Shown: in pieces, positions 15,897 through 22,942 of the stretch
Numbering within the stretch: the first letter of the stretch is position 1
Layout: each line of letters begins with the position of its first letter
NCBI GenBank assembly: GCA_030533325.1
Contig: JAUNJJ010000005.1
Location: 22,333 to 86,332, forward strand
Direction of reading: 5' to 3'
Origin: Oscillospiraceae bacterium
GTDB taxonomy: Bacteria > Bacillota > Clostridia > Oscillospirales > Ruminococcaceae
Length of the DNA: 64,000 nt
Translations under genes and position numbers: made by a program
Notes under the pieces: generated by a model
What the model was told of the DNA's origin: nothing
What the model saw: only the letters and a program-made list of their open reading frames with translations
Database searches by the model: none

Positions 15897-16022
15897 GCTG
15901 CTGTGAACACGCAGCAGGTACAACCTGCTTAATCGAATTTGATAATAAGAAGGCGGCTGACTCTTTCAAATGCGAACGCGAAGTTCCAAGCGAGGTTCGT
16001 CAGTCCATTACCTTCTTATTAT
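15897..16022 (-). ncRNA. candidate IS110 bridge RNA region
   Basis: Upstream of the IS110 transposase, on the same strand, lies a strongly structured stretch. A 12-bp perfect inverted repeat (ATAATAAGAAGG at 15942-15953, CCTTCTTATTAT at 16011-16022) encloses nested pairs (CTGAC with GTCAG, CGAAC with GTTCG) and large internal loops. Two further hairpins follow toward the gene: AGCAGGT-ACA-ACCTGCT (15913-15929) and GCTGC/GCAGC (15897-15915). IS110-group elements encode the bridge RNA in exactly this position. The RNA ends and the target/donor loops are not resolved. Confidence 0.55.
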
Positions 16023-16100
16023 ACAAAAATAAGCATAGCCTGTCACCACTGATTCAGCAGTTAAGACTATGCTAATATTGTACCAAAGTGAGGTATCGCT

Positions 16101-16292
16101 ATGGCTGTTATAAAAACTTCGTTCACACTCCGTCTCAATCTTATCGACCATGCTAAAATCCGCAAGATTGCAGAGGGAGAAAACCGTTCCATGACAAATA
16201 TGATTGAGACACTTGTAAAAGAAAAGATAAAGGAATACGAAAAAGAAAACGGAGAGATACCACTTACCGATGAGGATATTATGGGTGAGTAA
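16101..16292 (+). CDS. orphan ribbon-helix-helix (CopG/Arc-type) protein
   Basis: 63 residues: KTSFTLRLNLIDHAKIRKIAE, then NRSMTNMIETLVKEKIKEYEKEN, a compact RHH DNA-binding domain with an acidic tail (DEDIMGE), as in many antitoxins. No toxin gene is found on either side: the IS110 unit lies upstream and a terminator follows. A hairpin with arms AGCATAG (16032-16038) and CTATGCT (16067-16073) just upstream could be its operator. It may be an orphan antitoxin or a small repressor. The ribosome binding site GAGGTATC precedes ATG. Confidence 0.7.
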   Translation: MAVIKTSFTLRLNLIDHAKIRKIAEGENRSMTNMIETLVKEKIKEYEKENGEIPLTDEDIMGE

Positions 16293-16310
16293 ACACTCCC
16301 GCACTATCAG

Positions 16311-16339
16311 AAAGGGCTGTTATTTCATAACGGCTCTTT
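16311..16339 (+). terminator. terminator of the RHH gene
   Basis: 13-bp stem AAAGGGCTGTTAT / ATAACGGCTCTTT with two wobble pairs and a 3-base loop, 18 bases after the stop codon. Confidence 0.75.
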
Positions 16340-16583
16340 CCTATATAAAAATAGGTAATATCGGCGTTTAGCCGGTTACATATATTTTGACAAGCATACA
16401 ACTCAGGTTCATGTGCGATCATTGTCAGTTCCATACAGCAGACTTGAAAGGTAACTACTTCATGTTATGGGGGTGATTCGTATAGCTGAACAATGATAAT
16501 AGTCACAAGGTCTGTATTGGTTTCCATGCAGGCTTTTTTTATGCTATGACACAAAGGGCGAGATGTAGGCAGATCAGAAGATG

Positions 16584-16614
16584 AAAGGCGGTCTGAGTAA
16601 TTCAGACCGCCTTT
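16584..16614 (+). terminator. strong terminator in a gene-free stretch
   Basis: Perfect 13-bp stem AAAGGCGGTCTGA / TCAGACCGCCTTT, loop GTAAT, T-run. The gap from 16293 to 17031 has no convincing gene. A transcript ending here would start somewhere in 16340-16560, so a small RNA is possible but no clear promoter was found. The remainder (16615-17003) shows nothing I can assign. Confidence 0.75.
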
Positions 16615-17003
16615 TTATGCGATAGGAAAAAGAAAAATATACAGAAAATCCACGACATAGATTTGAACACACACATACAAAAAACTTGAAAACAGCGTAT
16701 AAAAACAGCTTTCATGCTTCATGATCTGACTGTTCGTATAATCACTGAAACAACGAATTTACGAGCTTTTTGTACCTTATGCCGTGGACGGTTTTTTGAG
16801 TCAAAATCATTGCTTTTTCCGCCGTGATAGTTCATAATGATATAGAGCGCTGAAAGATGCTCTCCATGCGGTGAACCTATTGCGCAAAGGGTTACTCGAT
16901 CACTGTATGACAAGTGAATATGATCCAATCAAATGAACGAGTAATGTTTGGTTGTCGGACGGAGCAATACCGAATGACAGGCTGACTATGCTCATTTGAC
17001 AAT

Positions 17004-17027
17004 CTCCGTCTGACAGAAAGGACGGAG
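17004..17027 (+). promoter_or_regulatory. hairpin that hides the ribosome binding site of the next gene
   Basis: CTCCGTC (17004-17010) can pair with GACGGAG (17021-17027). The second arm is the ribosome binding site (GGACGGAGAG) of the gene starting at 17032. When folded, translation should be low, suggesting control by a protein, an RNA or upstream translation. Confidence 0.55.
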
Positions 17028-17031
17028 AGAA

Positions 17032-17526
17032 ATGAATAAATACATCAGAAAGCCCATTATTCCGTTGTATTCGGAGATGCAGAAGCCGAAAGACAAGGAT
17101 ATTTTCATTTTCGGCAGCAAAGAAGCAAAGATAAACAACAGCGATACAGTGCAGCTTGCAATGTGCCGATATATCGCAGACTGCGGTATCACACCGGAAC
17201 AGGCAGCGGCGATACTCGGTATCGGGCGGACTACGCTGTATAACTATCTCGCTGATACCCGTGAGCTTACATATAGTATGCTGTGTGCGATCTGTATCGG
17301 ACTCAGGCTTCACCCCGACAGACAGCGGCATTTGTTTCACCTCTGCCATATCGAAAGACCTGACCGAGAGTACAGCTCACCTCCCCGTGACCTTATCATC
17401 ATCGAATATCTTGAAGAATGCGCCTTTGACCGTGCCTATTCTCTTACCGCCTGCAACAATGAGCTTAAAGCTGGCAAGCAGAAGATGCTTCACCCGTATT
17501 GCCTTGACATAGAGGAAAGCAAGTAA
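17032..17526 (+). CDS. helix-turn-helix protein of the element
   Basis: 164 residues. A central helix-turn-helix is visible in ADCGITPEQAAAILGIGRTTLYNYLADTRELTYSMLCAICIGL, typical of XRE-like or YdaS-like DNA-binding domains. The N-terminus contains DKDIFIFGSKEAKINNSDTV. The stop codon overlaps the next gene (TAATGG), which encodes a sigma-like protein, so the two probably act together in control of the element. An upstream hairpin masks the ribosome binding site. Confidence 0.65.
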   Translation: MNKYIRKPIIPLYSEMQKPKDKDIFIFGSKEAKINNSDTVQLAMCRYIADCGITPEQAAAILGIGRTTLYNYLADTRELTYSMLCAICIGLRLHPDRQRHLFHLCHIERPDREYSSPPRDLIIIEYLEECAFDRAYSLTACNNELKAGKQKMLHPYCLDIEESK

Positions 17527-17960
17527 TGGGGAGATTTATATACCAGCATTTCGGTGACGATGTTCCCCGGCACATTGAGGTGGAATATAACCGAATGCTC
17601 CGCCGTGAGCAGTACCTTGAGGAACGAGAAATGGGCTTCCGTGCAATGTCCGCTGATTTCAATGCAGTGCAGGAGGTCATGCCCGATCCTGCCACGCTCC
17701 CCACAAATGAGATCGCTGATGAAAGACAGAGACAGCGCAATGCACGGCTTAACTTTCTGCCTGTGGCTCTTGAAATGCTCCGCTGCGACTTTCCGGAAGG
17801 TTATGAGCTGATAAAGGATTATTATTTCAATAAGGAAAAAGTGACCTTGCTCTACCTCGTGGAGAAGTACGGCCTGACAAAGCCGGTGGTGAAATACCGC
17901 TTGAAGATCGCCAGAGAGAAACTCAAATCATTTATCATTGCGCACGAAAACGGAGAGTGA
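17526..17960 (+). CDS. sigma-factor-like protein with a region-4 type helix-turn-helix
   Basis: 144 residues. The C-terminal third (PEGYELIKDYYFNKEKVTLLYLVEKYGLTKPVVKYRLKIAREKLKSF) has the layout of sigma-70 region 4, as found in small sigma-like regulators of Gram-positive mobile elements. A region-2 core is not evident. The first base of the ATG is the last base of the upstream TAA stop, giving tight coupling. Probably a regulator of element transcription. Confidence 0.65.
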   Translation: MGRFIYQHFGDDVPRHIEVEYNRMLRREQYLEEREMGFRAMSADFNAVQEVMPDPATLPTNEIADERQRQRNARLNFLPVALEMLRCDFPEGYELIKDYYFNKEKVTLLYLVEKYGLTKPVVKYRLKIAREKLKSFIIAHENGE

Positions 17961-18060
17961 GTTTTGTGCAAATCTCTGAAATTACAATTTTCAGGCAAGA
18001 AATTTCCGAAAATCCTTGTCCCAAACTCAAATTCTTCGGTAGTAAAGTGAGGGGGGATAA

Positions 18061-18088
18061 TGCTGACCGATAAGGCAGACGGTCGGCA
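18061..18088 (+). other. stable hairpin in the gap before the antirepressor gene
   Basis: TGCTGACCG (18061-18069) pairs with CGGTCGGCA (18080-18088), loop ATAAGGCAGA, with one G-U pair. It begins a structured stretch (18061-18370) that also holds motif copy 1 and the partial copy. The gap 17961-18432 contains no convincing ORF. Confidence 0.5.
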
Positions 18089-18237
18089 GCCCCTCAAAGT
18101 CCTCCTTTCTTTCTGACGGAAAGGTTCATATATGAGCCGAGGGGACGGCATCGCCGCTTTGTCCATTTTCAGGCTGTGCCGTTCCCGAAAGCTCCCCATT
18201 GTTGTCTGGGTTCAATGACATCTACTCCTTTCACTAC

Positions 18238-18299
18238 GACAGCAGAGATGCTGTCGGGAGAGCCTGAGCCTCGGTTCGGGTTCTGCCAAAAGCATCTCC
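18238..18299 (+). ncRNA. two-hairpin pseudoknot RNA motif, copy 1
   Basis: Hairpin 1: GACAGC (18238-18243), 6-base loop AGAGAT, GCTGTC (18250-18255). Then GGGAG (18256-18260), hairpin 2 with a 10-bp stem (18261-18270 with 18273-18282, three G-U pairs), and CTGCC (18283-18287). After exactly six bases, ATCTC (18294-18298) is complementary to GAGAT in loop 1, giving a pseudoknot. The G-U pairs fit only a plus-strand transcript. The family is unknown to me. Confidence 0.7.
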
Positions 18300-18335
18300 G
18301 AACACGCTTGTTCCATTTCTCCTATTTTCAATACA

Positions 18336-18368
18336 GGTAGTATCCGAGCTTGATGTTCGGGTACTGCC
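18336..18368 (+). ncRNA. partial copy of the RNA motif (hairpin 2 only)
   Basis: GGTAG (18336-18340), stem TATCCGAGC (18341-18349) with GTTCGGGTA (18355-18363), CTGCC (18364-18368). Here GGTAG pairs fully with CTGCC. No hairpin 1 is recognisable upstream. It lies 64 bases before the antirepressor ATG. Confidence 0.55.
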
Positions 18369-18432
18369 CCCGAAAGGGACGGCTGCAAAAATAATCTGCC
18401 CGCGCAGCAGATAGAAATACGAGGTACATAAA

Positions 18433-19203
18433 ATGAATGAGATCATGATCGCCGTAAACTATGACAGCGACAAGCCTACCGTCAGCGGACGGGAGCTTCA
18501 CGCAGCACTTATGATCGAGACACCTTATCACAAATGGTTTCCAAGAATGATTGGTTACGGTTTTACTGAGGAAATCGACTATTGGACATTTTTGTCCAAT
18601 AGGTCTGACGGTCTTGCAGGCAAGCCGAGAACGGATCATCAGCTTACCATTGATATGGCAAAAGAGCTGTGCATGATACAGCGTTCCGAGATCGGTAAGC
18701 GCTGCCGTGAATACTTCCTTGAAGTCGAGAAGAAGTGGAACAGTCCCGAAGCAGTCCTCGCAAGAGCGCTCCTGCTTGCCAATCAGCAGTTGCAGATTGC
18801 AAAGGGAGAGAATACAAAGCTCCTTGAAGCAAATAACGAACAGGCTGAACAGATTGAGAGTATGCAGCCGAAAGTTACATACTATGACCTTGTGCTGAAT
18901 GCTGAGGGCATTGTACCGATCACTACTATCGCAAAGGATTACGGAAAATCGGGACGATGGCTCAATGGCTGGCTTCATGAACAGGGCGTACAGTACAAGC
19001 AGGGCGAGGTCTGGCTTCTGTATCAGAAGTATGCCGACAAGGGCTATGTCAAGAGCAAAACCTATACCGTTACTGATGAAAACGGCAATCCTCTTGCAAA
19101 ACCGCATACCTGTTGGACAACCAAAGGCAGACTATTCATCTATGAGCTTCTGAAAGAAAACGGTATCCTGCCGCTGATCGAACAGGACGGCGGAGAGGAA
19201 TAA
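18433..19203 (+). CDS. AntA/AntB-type antirepressor with KilAC-like C-terminus
   Basis: 256 residues. The N-terminal AntA/AntB domain is clear (PTVSGRELHAALMIETPYHKW, then GFTEEIDYWTF, then TDHQLTIDMAKELCMIQRSEIGKRCREYFLEVEK). A coiled-coil linker (ANQQLQIAKGENTKLLEANNEQAEQIESM) leads to a KilAC/phage-antirepressor domain (YYDLVLNAEGIVPITTIAKDYGKSGRWLNGWLHEQGV, then TTKGRLFIYELLKENG). Phage antirepressors inactivate repressors and switch on lytic or excision genes; in integrative elements they are likely induction switches. Copies of the structured RNA motif lie both before and after this gene, so RNA-level control is suspected. The ribosome binding site GAGGTAC precedes ATG. Confidence 0.88.
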   Translation: MNEIMIAVNYDSDKPTVSGRELHAALMIETPYHKWFPRMIGYGFTEEIDYWTFLSNRSDGLAGKPRTDHQLTIDMAKELCMIQRSEIGKRCREYFLEVEKKWNSPEAVLARALLLANQQLQIAKGENTKLLEANNEQAEQIESMQPKVTYYDLVLNAEGIVPITTIAKDYGKSGRWLNGWLHEQGVQYKQGEVWLLYQKYADKGYVKSKTYTVTDENGNPLAKPHTCWTTKGRLFIYELLKENGILPLIEQDGGEE

Positions 19204-19221
19204 GCCCTTTTTCTTTCAGGT

Positions 19222-19287
19222 GACAGCAGGAATGCTGTCGGGAGTATCCGTTCTTCGGCGGGAACGGGTACTGCCCACGGCGTTTCA
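19222..19287 (+). ncRNA. two-hairpin pseudoknot RNA motif, copy 2
   Basis: Hairpin 1: GACAGC (19222-19227), loop AGGAAT, GCTGTC (19234-19239). GGGAG (19240-19244), stem TATCCGTTC (19245-19253) with GAACGGGTA (19262-19270), CTGCC (19271-19275). After six bases, GTTTC (19282-19286) can pair with GGAAT of loop 1, including two G-U pairs. Same register as copies 1 and 3. Confidence 0.68.
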
Positions 19288-19304
19288 TGTACCTCCAAAC
19301 GTAC

Positions 19305-19366
19305 GACGGCTGATGTGCCGTCGGGAGCTTCTACTCTGCGGAGTAGGAGCTGCCAACAGTACATCA
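19305..19366 (+). ncRNA. two-hairpin pseudoknot RNA motif, copy 3
   Basis: Hairpin 1: GACGGC (19305-19310), loop TGATGT, GCCGTC (19317-19322), with a compensatory G-C change relative to copies 1 and 2. GGGAG (19323-19327), stem CTTCTACTC (19328-19336) with GAGTAGGAG (19341-19349), CTGCC (19350-19354). After six bases, ACATCA (19361-19366) pairs perfectly with TGATGT. A further hairpin (GCCGACC/GGTCGGC, 19403-19421) follows before the excisionase gene. Confidence 0.72.
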
Positions 19367-19500
19367 ATCTTTGGGCATAGAAATAACCGACAGACGATGT
19401 ACGCCGACCTCTGTGGTCGGCATCAGCATCTTGAAAACTGAATATGAAACACTAACGCTATTTGTTTTCTATTTCTTCCTCCATGAGAGGAGTGTTCATC

Positions 19501-19743
19501 ATGGACGAAACTATGGAAGTTCAGGAACGTCAGCCGGCTGAGGACGATATATATCGTACAATGTTTGCCGATTACCCTGACATTGTAGGCGTAGACCAGC
19601 TCTGCGAAATGCTTGACCTGAAATACAAGACGGTCTGCAAGTTTGTCAGAGAAGGAAAGATACCCCGTATGCCTGACGGTAGAAAAATCCGTGTGGCTAA
19701 AATAGAGGTCATCAATTACGTTCTGCAACGCGCACAAAACTGA
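19501..19743 (+). CDS. xis: excisionase-like helix-turn-helix protein
   Basis: 80 residues from the ATG at 19501 (ribosome binding site GAGGAG, eight bases upstream). The core DIVGVDQLCEMLDLKYKTVCKFVREGKIPRMPDGRKIRVAKIEVINYVL is the MerR-like winged helix of the excisionase/helix_turn_helix_17 family. Such proteins bend att DNA and bias the integrase toward excision. It lies 134 bases before the integrase start, the usual order. An upstream in-frame ATG at 19462 has no ribosome binding site. Confidence 0.82.
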   Translation: MDETMEVQERQPAEDDIYRTMFADYPDIVGVDQLCEMLDLKYKTVCKFVREGKIPRMPDGRKIRVAKIEVINYVLQRAQN

Positions 19744-19877
19744 CGGTGTAAAACCGGTCATTGCGCTGAAAATAGCCAAATGCGGTTGGTAGGTCTTGCA
19801 TTATATCACGATCCGCGCTATAATTGGAGAGTGGGCAGCAGGCTTTCTACCGTAAAGCTCAAAGGAGGATCATTAAA

Positions 19878-21215
19878 ATGAAAGCAAGTCTGCCTTATAA
19901 GTACATTATTTCCGTGAAAAACGGAAAGCACTATGTTGTATTTGACTTCAAGGATAAAGCAGGAAAGCGTAAGCGCAAGTGGGTGTCCACGAGGCTGCCT
20001 GAGAAATGCACCAAGAAGGCTTTGAACGAAGCAGTTGAACAGATCGTAGCTGAGTTTGCGGAGAGCTGGAATAACAACTCGGTCATTCTCAATGTCAGCC
20101 GTAAGGGTGGCAATACTGCTGAGGGTGATGAGAAGATCATTGTCAATCAGGAGCTTAATACCTTCTTTACCGATTGGCTCACAGCGATCAAAGCAAACTC
20201 TGCCCGAACCACATTCCAGTGTTACAAGAGAAATGCAGAGCGTTTCATGCAGTATATGGCTATCCATTATCCCGATGTTACACTCACCGATCTGAACTAT
20301 ACTTATGTCCAGTCCTATCTCAATCATAAAATGGACGAGGGTGTCAAGGGCAGCACTGTCAAGCAGTATTATCTTGCACTGCATTCAGCGTTTGCCTATG
20401 CTGTGAAGATGGAAATGCTGACACAGCACCCTATGGATAAGATGATCGTTCCGAGAGCAGACAGACATGAAGCCGTATTCTATAACGAGGACGAGCTGAA
20501 TGAGCTGTTCGAGGTATTCAAGGGACATAAGCTGGAGCTTATCGTGCATATCGCAGCCTACTACGGTCTGAGAAGATGCGAGATTCTCGGTTTGAAGTGG
20601 GATTCTATCGACTTCAAGAAGAAAACGCTCTCTATCGAACGTAAGGTTGTAAGCGACTATGACGAGAACGGTCAGCCGAAGCTCGTTGTGGAGACCAGAC
20701 TGAAAACCAATTCCACAAGGCGTACACTTCCGCTGATTCCGCATATTGAGGAAATGCTCCTTGAAAAGCAGGAGATGGATAAACGCTATAAGAAGCTCGG
20801 CGGCAAGAATTACGATACTGAGTTTGAGGGCTTTATCTGCTGTGATCCCTTCGGAAAGCTCATCAGTCCGAACACGGTCACTCATGACTTTCATGATGTG
20901 ATCAAGAAAAAAGGACTGAAAATGCTCCGTTTCCATGACCTCCGCCATTCATGTGCAAGTTTATTGCTTGCGAATGATATTCCGATGAAGGCTATTCAGG
21001 AGTGGCTCGGTCATGCGACTTTCAATATCACGGCAAATCTTTACAGCCATTTGGAGTATAATGCTAAGGTCACTTCGGCAGAAACCATTGCAAGGGTTCT
21101 CGGCGGAAAGAAGGAAACACCTGCATATACCGATGAACCTGAAATCAAGAAGTCAGACAGCAGCAAAATGAAGAATGATACGATTACGGACACGTCACAG
21201 GCCGCAGCCGTATAA
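19878..21215 (+). CDS. int: tyrosine recombinase (integrase)
   Basis: 445 residues from the ATG at 19878 (AAAGGAGG upstream); an earlier in-frame ATG at 19824 lacks such a site. An N-terminal arm-binding, AP2-like domain (YIISVKNGKHYVVFDFKDKAGKRKRKWVS) precedes a SAM-like core-binding domain and the catalytic domain. Catalytic residues: Arg in YGLRRCEILGLKWDSI, HxxR in RFHDLRHSCASLLL, His in WLGHATFNIT, and Tyr in NLYSHLEY. It resembles integrases of Tn916-like and related clostridial elements. It should integrate and excise the element together with the upstream excisionase. Confidence 0.95.
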   Translation: MKASLPYKYIISVKNGKHYVVFDFKDKAGKRKRKWVSTRLPEKCTKKALNEAVEQIVAEFAESWNNNSVILNVSRKGGNTAEGDEKIIVNQELNTFFTDWLTAIKANSARTTFQCYKRNAERFMQYMAIHYPDVTLTDLNYTYVQSYLNHKMDEGVKGSTVKQYYLALHSAFAYAVKMEMLTQHPMDKMIVPRADRHEAVFYNEDELNELFEVFKGHKLELIVHIAAYYGLRRCEILGLKWDSIDFKKKTLSIERKVVSDYDENGQPKLVVETRLKTNSTRRTLPLIPHIEEMLLEKQEMDKRYKKLGGKNYDTEFEGFICCDPFGKLISPNTVTHDFHDVIKKKGLKMLRFHDLRHSCASLLLANDIPMKAIQEWLGHATFNITANLYSHLEYNAKVTSAETIARVLGGKKETPAYTDEPEIKKSDSSKMKNDTITDTSQAAAV

Positions 21216-21457
21216 TTATACAATATACTGTGACGAAAATGAGGACGAAATAGAAAAAAACAAAATAGTGCGATTCGGGTAGAAAAATCGGTAGAAATTT
21301 TGGGTAGAAGTCAATTATATGATTTTCCGAAAGTTTCAGAAAAGCCGTAATAACGAAAGAAAAAGCACATAAAGCGAAAAAGTTCACATTATGTGCTGGA
21401 CTTTGCTCCGATTTTATGCTATAATATGACATAAATCCTATTAAAATAAGTTGGTGA

Positions 21458-21889
21458 GATATTGTAAAACTTATTAACCACTACAATAATACATATCCTT
21501 GTTATAAAATGACATTTCCGAATTCTAAAGTATTAAATTCTATTAAGAGTCTAAGAAATGCCTGTGCACACAACAACTGTCTCCTTAATAATCTTAATAT
21601 CGGTTCGACAGCACCGAATCAGGAGATAACAACATATATTTCAAAAATCAAAACAATTGGTAAAGAGGAAAGAAATAAAAAACTTTCCTGCAGACCACTA
21701 TTTGAAATTGTTTGTCTCTTAAAAGTGTATAAGGAATTTGTATCCCCAAAAATAAGAAAACACAGTATGAATAATTTAAAAAGATTTATTCATAAACGTA
21801 TGTTCATGCACATAAAATATTATGAAAACAACCATGTGGTAAAAACTTCTTTTGAATTTTTAAAAAAAGTTATTGACAATTTAGTTTAA
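21458..21889 (+). pseudogene. C-terminal remnant of an Abi-family (HEPN) abortive infection protein
   Basis: The frame is open from 21458 (after TGA at 21455-21457); the first ATG is at 21509. The sequence around the ATG (VKLINHYNNTYPCYKMTFPN upstream, then SIKSLRNACAHNN) reads as one protein, so the true start has been lost. RNACAH is the R-x4-H motif of HEPN ribonucleases, placed as in Abi_2-type proteins, which are normally about 300 residues with this motif past the middle. The N-terminal half is missing here. The fragment lies between the integrase and the element's right end. Confidence 0.6.
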
Positions 21890-21932
21890 ATGACATATAA
21901 TAATACTGATACTAAAAAGCGAAAGCTTTTGT

Positions 21933-21958
21933 AAGGGTGGCGTTGCGACGTTGCCCTT
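21933..21958 (+). terminator. terminator after the Abi remnant
   Basis: 10-bp stem AAGGGTGGCG / CGTTGCCCTT with three G-U pairs, loop TTGCGA, then a T-rich run. A small hairpin AAAAGC-GAAA-GCTTTT (21915-21930) precedes it. Confidence 0.7.
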
Positions 21959-22208
21959 ATTTCCTTTTTATACAGTTTTTTCGAATTTTATTTCAATATA
22001 AATGCCAACAAAAATCTCCTGTTTATCAGTATAAATAAAACTTTCTTACTTGAATTCAGCCTGAAAAATTTAGAAGTCATTGACACAGAAGAATAAAAAA
22101 ATCCGAGACACCATTAATTGTCTCGGATTTTTATTTACATTATCGTCATTCAATGATATAATATACATAGGACTATTACTTAAAATCAATTTACAAGGAG
22201 GATGCTTT

Positions 22209-22412
22209 ATGAGTACAAAAGATTACGCAACAAGTGTACTTGATACTTTAAATGAAAATCAGCTTATGGATTTTCTGAGACTTTTTGCAAATGACAATAT
22301 ACTCGCAAAAGCGGAAAGTGATTATATTGCTAAAAATCCTAACCGTAAGCACTATAATGATTTTTCTGAAATCTTAGCTGAAATTGATGACGAGGACTAC
22401 GATGATGAATAA
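22209..22412 (+). CDS. relB: RelB/DinJ-like antitoxin
   Basis: 67 residues from the ATG at 22209, which has an ideal ribosome binding site (AAGGAGGATGCTTT). An in-frame ATG at 22080 lacks one and would add an unrelated N-terminus. The protein is small, with a helical start (STKDYATSVLDTLNENQLMDFLRLF) and a very acidic tail (EILAEIDDEDYDDE), the usual toxin-binding end of such antitoxins. It overlaps the toxin gene by eleven bases. The pair probably stabilises the element. Confidence 0.78.
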   Translation: MSTKDYATSVLDTLNENQLMDFLRLFANDNILAKAESDYIAKNPNRKHYNDFSEILAEIDDEDYDDE

Positions 22413-22692
22413 TCACAAGTACCAATTAGACACAACTGTTATTTTTAAAAAAGATTTAAAAAGAGCAAAGAAGCGTGGCTTAAATATTGATTTACTTTAC
22501 GAAGTAGTTAATAAACTTCAAAATGGTGAAAAGCTGCCGGAAAAGAATCGAGACCACGAACTAACCGGTAACTGGATAAACCATCGTGAATGTCATATAC
22601 AGCCTGACTGGCTGCTAGTATACAGAGTTTTCGAGGATACTTTAATTTTATCTCTTGTAAGAACCGGCTCACACAGCGATCTTGATTTCTAA
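22402..22692 (+). CDS. YafQ/RelE-type mRNA interferase toxin
   Basis: 96 residues from the ATG at 22402, inside the end of the antitoxin gene (GATGATGAATAA). Family motifs: FKKDLKRAKKRGLNIDLLYEVVNKL, LPEKNRDHELTGNW, RECHIQPDWLLVYRV and LILSLVRTGSHSDLDF, where the last Ser/His/Asp stretch is the YafQ active region. Such toxins cleave mRNA in the ribosome A site. All typical catalytic-region residues are present. A decayed homologue lies at 61670-61840. Confidence 0.9.
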   Translation: MMNNHKYQLDTTVIFKKDLKRAKKRGLNIDLLYEVVNKLQNGEKLPEKNRDHELTGNWINHRECHIQPDWLLVYRVFEDTLILSLVRTGSHSDLDF

Positions 22693-22791
22693 AAAGATAC
22701 AGTACAAGGAAGAGTATTTCACTCAAAACGCCAACAAAAACTGCCAACTCATTTTCATGATTGGCTATTTTCAACTTAAAATCCCACATCT

Positions 22792-22811
22792 TCGAATCCT
22801 GTCACCTCGAT
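22792..22811. other. tRNA 3'-end-like sequence, candidate attR
   Basis: TTCGAATCCTGTCACCTCGA has the T-loop (TTCGAAT), the 3' T-stem strand and an acceptor 3' strand of a tRNA. The bases 5' of the T-loop do not complete a T-stem, so only the 3' end is present. An acceptor 5' strand CGAGGTG would be expected, possibly a tRNA-Pro type. A strong terminator follows, as behind a tRNA gene. This fits integration of the element into a tRNA 3' end, with the intact gene expected at the left end. Confidence 0.5.
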
Positions 22812-22819
22812 ATTCACAG

Positions 22820-22862
22820 AAGGCGTAGATACGTTTGAACCACGTATCTACGCCTTTTTTTT
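22820..22862 (+). terminator. very strong terminator behind the tRNA-like end
   Basis: Perfect 15-bp stem AAGGCGTAGATACGT (22820-22834) / ACGTATCTACGCCTT (22842-22856), loop TTGAACC, run of T. Confidence 0.9.
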
Positions 22863-22942
22863 GTTGCATCATTATTTCCAATCATGGCAGCAAAATTCCT
22901 TAAAAAACAACGTTTTCAGTAAAGTGCCAACAGAAATTCACC

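Larger units (their letters stand above)
1..22811. mobile_element. integrative mobilizable/conjugative element, right-hand part
   Basis: The stretch contains a MOBP-type relaxase with MobC, a tyrosine integrase next to an excisionase-like protein, an antirepressor, a ParA/ParB/SSB maintenance operon, a TnpV-like gene and cargo genes, none of which belong to the host core. The integrase lies near the right end. At 22792-22811 there is a tRNA 3'-end-like sequence followed directly by a terminator, as expected for an att site. No type IV secretion genes are seen here, so the element is either mobilizable or its transfer genes lie to the left. The left end is outside the window. That the region is mobile is well supported; the exact right boundary is an inference. 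Confidence 0.65.

Noticed and set aside
16340..16583. Small RNA before the terminator at 16584
   Set aside because: The terminator is clear, but no convincing promoter or conserved structure could be found, so no RNA is called.
18238..19366. Type III toxin-antitoxin RNA repeats (ToxI-like)
   Set aside because: The pseudoknot units are dispersed around a gene, not tandem, and no ToxN-type nuclease is adjacent.
22080..22208. Longer N-terminus for the RelB-like antitoxin
   Set aside because: The upstream ATG has no ribosome binding site, while the ATG at 22209 has an ideal one; the region looks like promoter and leader.
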